DNA of 64,000 nucleotides, from assembly GCF_027172205.1 (NCBI RefSeq), contig NC_070605.1, positions 22,882,804-22,946,803 on the forward strand, given 5' to 3'. Position 1 is the stretch's first letter. Every line of letters begins with the position of its first letter. Under the pieces are notes generated by a model. That model was given only the letters and a program-made list of their open reading frames with translations. It made no database searches and was not told where the DNA came from. This stretch comes from Podarcis raffonei. Its lineage: Eukaryota > Chordata > Lepidosauria > Squamata > Lacertidae. Positions 39,083-48,292 of the stretch are shown one piece after another. Position numbers and translations under genes: made by a program.

Positions 39083-42000
39083 GATTTTTATTGGTTTTAC
39101 ATATAATCACCCCTCTTATTTTATCTCTTTGGCTCAACTGAGCCTAACGACTTCATTCCCTCCTGTCTGATGGTTTACAAAATTAAACTTTACGTCTTTA
39201 CATTTCACTTTACATTTCCTATCCTTGTTATATCATTACCTAAAATATTATGTTACTCAGCCCGTATAGGTAGCAATTCCATCTTACAAATTTTCAGATA
39301 AGCTTGCTAATGATGATAATTGCTTGCAGTTGTCTTTCAAATATCATATAAATTTGTTCCAGATCCCCGCCATCTCTAGACAGGGCTGGGACAGTCTCCC
39401 TTTCCAAAATTCAGGAGAGCTACTGCCACTCTGTGTAGACAGTACAGTGATACCTCATTTTACAGACGCTTCAGGTTACAGACTCCACTAACCCAGAAAT
39501 AGTACCTTGGGTTAAGAATTTTGCTTCAGGATGAGAACAGAAATCGCGCAGCGGTAGCGGGAGGCCCCATTAGCTAAAGTGGTACCTCAGGTTAAGAACA
39601 GTTTCAGGTTAAGAACGGACCTCCAGAACGAATTAAGTTCTTAACCTGAGGTACCACTGTACTGAGTTAAAGGAACCAATGGTCTGGTTCTGAATAATCC
39701 CCAGAGTCCCTAACAATCTATTTCCCCCCAGTCATTTTGCTTTCTAATTGCAGGGAGCGGTTCAATTCCGGAGTTCTTTCGAATTATGAAGCGGCAGTTT
39801 ACAGAGGAAGAGTGGAGAGCAATCAAGTCCATGAACAGCGAATGGCTTCAGTTGGATATGTTTCATAGGCACTGGGTAACTGACCATTTTTATTTTTAAC
39901 CGTTTATCCATAATCCAGTCAACACAGCCCCTCTTCAAATATTTGAGTGGCTTTGTTTTGAAGAACTTTTATTGAGTCGTTTATATATTTGCTTTGAAAG
40001 CCTACAAAGAAGAATCGGAGGAGGGTTTTGTTTGGCCTGCATTTTGTAAAACAGTTGTGTTTAAATGTATCAAATGTACAAAATGCCATAATGTTAATAT
40101 ATAACATAGAATGCACAATACAAATCTTAAATACTATAATGCACTATAATCATATTTCATACACCATTTCAGTATTTGCTGCTATCATTAACAATCAGTC
40201 TTTATGTACCATCTCCTAAAATATATTTAATTAGTGGGGTGACATATTTTTCACTACTTCCAACACATCTATGGATTACATTTATCTTTCAGATTTCACA
40301 CACCTAATTTTAAATTACAGATCTCAACTTTAAAAAATGTAGCAAAGTGCATCGAAAGTAGTATTTTAGGATGAAATACGTTTAGAAATGTGTTCACCAA
40401 GCTAAAATACTATTTTGTGATAAAATGTGTGTTTCATATGTATTTCTTTTTAAAAATATTTTTAATTAACTTTATTAAATTTCTTCATCAACTACATTAG
40501 TTTCATACAATATTTTTCAGAATAATGGGCATAATACATATATATCATACATGAAGACACAAATATTATTCATACAAATACCCACTTATTAAACTGTCAG
40601 TAAATATTAAATATTTTATAATTCATTAATCTGCTCTTTTAAAATTCTCATTATTACATTAAATATTAAATAAGAGAATATGAATTCCCTCCATCTTCCG
40701 TTATTCCTCCTTTCTTATATATTGGTCTGCTAATTTCCAGTCTTCCCATTTTCCTCTGTATCCCTCCACTTTCATGTGATTGTTAATGTAATAATTGACA
40801 TTTCTTCCCCTATTTTTCTAATTACTTCATTTCCAAACCTGGCTTAAATTTTTCTTCAACATTTTAGCATTCACAATCCTTGTCAGGGTTAAATTATACA
40901 GTATCTTGAGTCTAGATTTATTTGCAATTCTGGGGGGCGGGGGGGGATTCACATAATTTGGGAGACATAATAGAAAATATTCAGTTATTATCTCCTTAAT
41001 TTTTTCATTTATAACTATTAGCACCGTCCTCCAATATTGCTTCGCCCTTGCACACTCGCACCATGAATGGATACAATCTCTCTTAATGTTATTACAGAAC
41101 CAACATTTCTTCCTGTAGACAGGAATAATTCTTCAATTATTTGCTTTGTACAACATTGAAACATTTCCCCTCTCATCTCCTCCCTGCCAAACAACTGATG
41201 GGCAGGTGGATTCCCCAACCCTGTTCCAAGTCACCTTGGAATTTCTTGTCCCCAAAAAGGCACACGTATTGAGGTTTCTTGCTGGGGTTCCATTCCGATG
41301 TCATATAACCCCTGTTTATTACTTATTATTATTTATTTATTGGGTTTATATACCGCCGTCCATCATAAAATTTTATTTTTTTAAAAAAAATAGTTTATTC
41401 TCCCATTAGAGTCACAAAATGTTTAGGGGTATGCGTACCCTCGCGCACCCCCCCCCCCAGAAAAAAAGCACTGGGGAGAGGTATTGTGGTCCTGAGCTAC
41501 ACTGCTTGCCAGTTCATTTCCAGATTCAATTTGAGGTTTAAATTGGTGTTTAAAGTCCTAAATAACTGTGTTTGTTGTGGGGGAGGAAGGGAAAGGAGAA
41601 TGTTAGCCACTTTGAGACTCCTTAAAGGGAGTGAAAGGCGGGATATCAAATCCAAACTCCTCTTCTTCTTCTTCTTCTGGCTCGAAATATGTGAACAATC
41701 ACCTCCTTCGCTACAATCCCTTTTGAATGCTGATATCGGCAGAGGTGACACTCTTGGTAGCTTTTCCGCACTCAGAGGTGTGGCCCAGGAGACGGCCTTC
41801 TCTGTGGTGGCCCCTAAGCTGTGGAACTCCCTCCCTACAGAGATGTGATCGGCACCTTCGTTATACAGCTTCTGGCTATTCCTGAATCCTCACCTCTACC
41901 CTTCCTTTTGACAGTAGAAGTGAATATTTTTAGAACCCACTTTATTTTCACGATTGCAAATTGTTTTAAACAGTTCTTAATGTTATGCTTTAACGTTGCA

Positions 42001-45000
42001 ACACCTGCCCTTGCATCCTTATAGTGAAGGGCATTTAATAAATAAATAAGTGTCAGAGGCTCAGGAGCAGAAGCACAGGGGAGAGAGCAAATAGAGAGCG
42101 GAAGAGAGGAATCCGAGGGGAGCGTAGGGGAATATGACAGTGACCCGAGAGATTCCATGAGCTTCTCCAGCGAATCAGAAGATTCCCAGAAGGGGGCGCC
42201 TATGGTAAGGGCAAGGGGGGTCCCAGGGGGGACGCTCCAGAAACAAGGGACCAGCGGGGACTCCCAAGGGAGCAGCGGAGGATCAGGACCAGTTCCCCCA
42301 CCAGAGCACAGTGGGGGGGGAGAGTCACATGAGTCAGGACCAGCCTCTCCTCCAGCGGGGAAAGAAGATGAGTCAGGGATAACCACGCCCCCATCGGGAA
42401 GTGGGGAAACGGAGGGAAGGCCAGGTCCAGCTAGCCTCCCCGAAAGAGGGAGCAGTGACACAAGTGTAACGGTCAGAAGGAAAGTGGGAGGCTGCGCGCG
42501 CGCGCCAAGTTCAAATGTGGAGGAGCGCGGGACAGCAGAAAACCCGGATTGGGAGCCAGGTCCAAAAGCCCGAAGGAGGGAGTGGGAAGAGTCAGGGGAC
42601 TCAGCGTCAGAGGAGTCTAGGAAGGCTGAGACTGACTAGCAGGCGGACCCAGAGAAGGAAGGAACAGAGGAAGAGGTGGAGTAAGGCTAGAATCTTAAAC
42701 TGGTGTCAAGGGGGAGGAGATTCAGATGGAGCTTCGACGGTCTAAGGTACAGACGTAGCGTTGCACGCTGCGCGTGTGGAAGTGAAACTGAACTTCAATA
42801 AAGACTTTTATACTAGAGAAAGAAGCAGCGTTGGTCTTGTGTGAACTGGGACCTTGGGCAGCGCTGACAATAAGAATAACAGTTGATCAGTTAAATCATT
42901 CATTAAGCATAGAGAATGGCTTGATGGCACAATTCCACTAAAGCTAAAGAAGGAAGATGCTAGGGTGGGAAACTGCCTAAGAGCCATATATAAGCCACTT
43001 TGAGTTACTTGTAGGAAGAATAAACAGATAATCAATTAATTGACTGATCAGCTAAAACCTTCAGGTTTCGTGGCCAGTTCTTATTAATGCAGTGGGCATT
43101 TTTGTAACTCGGGTATCTGCAAGGCGGCTTCTGTGTTGTCCCATGCTTACTCCTGCCAATTGTACTCGCAAGATATAACCATGGAAATTCTCTATACATA
43201 CCAGGCAGAAGAAAAAGACCTGGGATTTGGCCCTGGTTTAATCGTGTATAGGCGTGGAAGAATTTTAAATGTAAGTGGGGGGGGGGACACAATATAGAGT
43301 CTTGTGGTTCCTATTAGGTGGAGATTCAGAAAGCCACTCTACATATAGTGATTGGGATACTACTCTTAACCATACACGGGTTGACCATCTGCATTTTGAT
43401 ATTTATTTTTTACTTTTAGGCACTAAAAGAGAGCTTTATAAAAGCCATTGGTGTCGGGATAGGTTTTGACCTTCAGAGGATTGAGTTTAAAGTATCCCCA
43501 CTGCAACTGGAAGTGGGGAAAACGTATAAGGAGACAGTTATGCTCTTGGATGGCGAAGAAGAGAAGGAATGGAGTTTTGAGGTGAGGCTGCAACCTACAA
43601 ACTTCTCCCTAAAGTTATACTATATACTGTCTTGAAATACCATAAGATGTTGGTGTAACGCTTAAATTGCCTACTCGTGAGCTCCTGCTTGCTTGGGATC
43701 CCGATTTGTGAGGGTGCAGGGGTAGGAGAAGAAAAGGAGCTTGCCTAGTCGGTGTTGGAATTTCTGCTCCGTGATTGCAGTCATGGGATTGTTGTCTTTC
43801 ACATGACTGTATATGTTTTGACTCCACAGAGTGGGAAGTGACGGGGACACGATGTTTGTGCTACTGTGTTCTGTGAAGTGCGACTGTTGTCCTTTGTTCT
43901 TTGCTGTCTGATGCTTGGGAGAGAGGGAGCCATGTTGCAGTGCTCCGTGTGTGTTTATATGTAAATAAAGCAGATTAGCCAAAATTCTGAGTTGCTGAGG
44001 TCTGTCACGCGAACTGCGCAGACTCTGCAGATCCCTAAGTGTGCCAATGTCAGTTGGCATCGGTTGCTGTGATGTTTGGGCTGAAGAAAGCTTATGAAGC
44101 TCCTAAACGATCAACCAGGAGGGAGGGAACATGCCACTCGGGCATGTGTCTCTGCCAGAGTCCTACTCGAGTGTAGGCTGAACTCCTGATAGTTGGTTGT
44201 GTGGACAGTGTTTCTGGGTCCCCTTAAAAATCCATTGGCCCAGGGGAGACCATTGGTTGTGCCTGGTTGATTTTAAGGGCAGAAGGCGGACTCAAGGCAG
44301 AAATTCCTCCCTCAGGGAGGTTTTTTTTGTGCATTTTTTGGTGCCACACTCTCCACCCACCACTCTCCACCCACCCCCTTAGTATTTGTGCTATGTCTCG
44401 AGGAGCAATCAAAACTACATTCACGTTTTCCCTGTAACGGCCAAATTTGTACATGGCTTTCAGGAGCGATTGTGCTGTTGCTTTGTTGAACTCTCATAAA
44501 GAAATTTGCTGTTGTTTGCAGAGAAGAAGGAAAAAACCTGCTTTGTCCTCTCGCAATGCCGCACAACCTTATAATGCACCCAGTTGGAGCACCCGTAAAG
44601 CTTTTAACGTCTGCAGTCTAGGAAGACCTCATGCCAGTAGTGGCAGTAACTAACATTTAGACTCCTGTGTTTGCTTTTCGAAATGGGAAATGATGTTAAT
44701 ATTAAGTCACTGAGAAATAACCTCTTAACTTCACTTTAGGGAACTAAGTTTCTGCTTTGATAATGTATGAAATGGTGGTGGGGGGATGGGATCAAGTATA
44801 GTAGGTAAAGAAGAGACTTCTTTTTTTACCACCCACAGCGAACAGAGTAGAAATTGTCAAAGCACTGGTCTTCAGCTGATGAGTTAGGGCCCCCCAGTAG
44901 GTCATGCGCTGACAACTAATGGCTCCATTGCTGTTTTCTTTGTTTTCTGTTTCCTTTAAAATAGGGAGAAAGACAATCCAAATGATGGGGTGGAAGAGGG

Positions 45001-48000
45001 TTAAAGGGTAACCAAAGGGTAGGCTACTCTTCTGTGGTTGTGTAGAAGACAATGCATTAACACCTGTGACTTTTTTCACCACCGCTTGACAGATTTGCAG
45101 CTACCAAAATCCTCATTTCTGTGGCCTGGTGGAGTGGATTTTGCCCCTAGACAGGAGGTTCCGCACCCCTTCCCTAATATTACTCACTCTAGAGCAGATC
45201 CATATTTGCAATATTTCACACATGGAACAGGAAGTGTTACATAAGAGGGTTGACAGGCCAACAGGTTAATTTACCTAAGCTGTCACTTCACCGACCTTCC
45301 AGAAACATGTAGCAACAATGGAAAAATGTAGGCAATTTTTCCAGTCTGTACTATCTAAACTTTTACTCTCCTACGTTTGCTTGCTATTAGTGTTGGTAGT
45401 TATTCAGTACACTTTTTCCCCTTTTGCCTTCTAGGAAACACGGCTAGATGATTGTCACCATGTTGCAGTTGCTCTGGGGAAACAAGGAGAGTTTGGAGAG
45501 AAGCCTGCCGCGGTAAGATGTTCGGGTAATTTTCAATATCAAGCAGAATTGTTAGTAGTTTTGTGATATTGTGTCTTCTGCCTTGAGATGGCTCTATGCT
45601 AAATAGCTGTTGAATTTTTAAATACACAATAGCACCCTTGGCTGGAATACAATTCCAAGCAGCTGTTAATAAAAACCTAGAGTAGAAAATACCGTCCTCC
45701 TGTATTCAGATCCTAGAATAAAATTGAATACTTGGGATATGATACTGGAGATCATCTAGCCCAATCTGCTGCTCAGTCCAACAGTTCCTGGACCTGCTCA
45801 GCTCTGCCACCAGAAAACTCCATGGTGGGGCTCTCTGCTGGCTGCTGCTAGTAAAGAACTTGCTGGCAACATTTCCCCCCACCTTCATTTTGGTGGGTGG
45901 AAGGAGGAGCTTCACAATAATATGAGATCCTGATGGACCAGGCCAATGACCTGTCAGGAGTCCAGTCCCCGGCTTGATCACACAGTAAGCGTAGTTAATT
46001 AATAAGGATGATTTATTGTCAAAACAACAGATAACTCCGGAGAGCTTAACACAGCCTCCGCCATCATCAATCAAGATGACCCTTCTGAAGATCCCTTCCG
46101 GTTACAGACGACATTGAACTTTCTCACTTTGCGCCTCTTGCTTTGTTTCCGGTCTAACAGCCCTCCCCTTAGCCGACTCTTAGGAGGGATTAGATCAGCT
46201 CCAATCTGTTCCCGTTCTGATAAACTGCTTCCTTCTCTGTTCACGCCAGTTTGCCCCTCCCAAGAGTGTTGGCTGGCTTCCAGCCGCTCTCAGCCATTCC
46301 CTTATCAACCGGCATTCCAAGGAGTGGGGAAGTTGGCACTGTTGTTGTTGTTTAGTCGTTTAGTCGTGTCCGACTCTTCGTGACCCCATGGACCAGAGCA
46401 CGCCAGGCACTCCTGTCTTCCACTGCCTCCCGCAGTTTGGCCAAACTCATACTGGTAGCTTCGAGAACACTGTCCAACCATCTTGTCCTCTGTCGTCCCC
46501 TTCTCCTTGTGCCCTCCATCTTTCCCAACATCAGGGTCTTTTCCAGGGAGTCTTCTCTTCTCATGAGGTGGTCAAAGTTTTGGAGCCTCAGCTTCAGGAT
46601 CTGTCCTGCCAGTGAGCACTCAGGGCTGATTTCCTTCAGAATGGATAGGTATGATCTTCTTGTAGTCCATGGGACTCTCAAGAGTCTCCTCCAGCACCAT
46701 AATTCAAAAGCTTCAATTCTTCGGCAATCAGCCTTCTTTATGGTCCAGCTCTCACTTCCATACATCACTACTGGGAAAACCATAGCTTGAACTATATGGA
46801 CCTTTGGCACTTTGGAGTTGGCACTAGCCGATGCTCATCCTGCCTGGCAGTCAACCCTCTCTGTTCCTGGCTGCTTTCTTCAATTGTCTGCAAACCTTCC
46901 CTGAGAGCTGGCTGCAAACCTTCACTGGGCGCTGGCTCATTCATGACATGGCCCTTCTAGCCCAGCATCCTGTTCTCCCCGAGGCTCGCCAGATCTTGCG
47001 GTGAAGTGATGCTGGTGTCACTCTACAGTTGTCTAGCAGGAGATGGCAGAACCCAGCAGGGCTGTGCAGTGGGACACTTCCTCCCAAACAACCCTACTCG
47101 CCCCAGCCTGATGTGAAGGGTGTTTGCATTGCACTGGTAATAGCGAACGCATAAAAAACAACAGCAGAAAAGGGAGACTTAAACATCGATACCCCACAGC
47201 TGACTTTCGTGGTTTTAAAAAAAGCTAGCAATTAAATGCAAAGTTGCTAGAAAGGCTATGGTGCAGTTTGGGATAAATGCAAACTTTGATGAATATACCA
47301 TAATGGGACTATTACGCATGGCACGCGGGTGGCACTGTGGGTTAAACCACAGAGCCTAGGACTTGCGATCAGAAGGTCGGCGGTTCGAATCCCTGCGACG
47401 GGGTGAGCTCCCATTGCTCGGTCCCTGCTCCTGCCAACCCAGCAGTTTGAAAACACGTCAAAGTGCAAGTAGATAAATAGGTACCACTCTGGCGGGAAGG
47501 TAAACAGCGGTTCCGTGCGCTGCTCTGGTTCTCCAGAAGTGGCTTAGTCATGCTGGCCACATGACCCGGAAGCTGTACATCGGCTCCCTCGGCCAGTAAA
47601 GCGAGATGAGCGCTGCAACCCCAGAGTTATCTGCGACTGGACCTAATGGTCAGGGGTCCCTTTACCTTTCCCTTTACCATAAAAATATTATACTAAGTTT
47701 CAGAAGAATTTGGTTAGAAACCTAGAAAAGGTGAGATCCAACGTGGCCCGAGTGGGCGTCTGCTTATGTAATGGGGTGCTTCTTTCCTCTTCTACCTCCG
47801 TGTGCCTCCAAAATATGCTCCAGAGGGCTGGGGAACCACCCAAAGCAGATTTTGGGGGTGCTTGCGGGACTGGAACAAGGAGGAGAGAAACCAGAAGTCC
47901 TGTTATGTAAAACAAATTTCTGTTGCACAAGCAAGTGGGCATCATTGGATGTTGGCCAATGTGAAAATATTAAAGCGGTTAAAGAACCGGGGGGGGGGGG

Positions 48001-48255
48001 GGGGCGGGTAGCAAAAGCAGAATCAATCAACAATTATTTCAAATCAAATCAACTGAAGCAATTAATGTATAAATATCTGCTTTTCACAAAATCTATTAAA
48101 GGGAGCCATGAATCACAAATGTTTCCATATGCTTTCTCCCTCACACAACTGAATGTTCTCAGTTATTTTGGGCATTTCTTGATGTGATCACACAACAGCA
48201 TGGATTCCTTTTTCTTCTCTCTCACTGAATCAGCATGCATACGCATTGGTGCATA

Positions 48256-48292
<37 letters not shown>

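Noticed and set aside
38799-39170. Frames rich in I/Y through the (TA)n tract
   Set aside because: These are translations of a microsatellite.
36347-39659. Regularly spaced similar sequences that could suggest a repeat array such as CRISPR
   Set aside because: They are separate transposon insertions with TA duplications in a eukaryotic intron, not short direct repeats with spacers.
42157-42639. 160-codon open frame inside the solo LTR
   Set aside because: It is a G/S/E/P-rich frame produced by GC-rich LTR sequence, with no recognisable domain.
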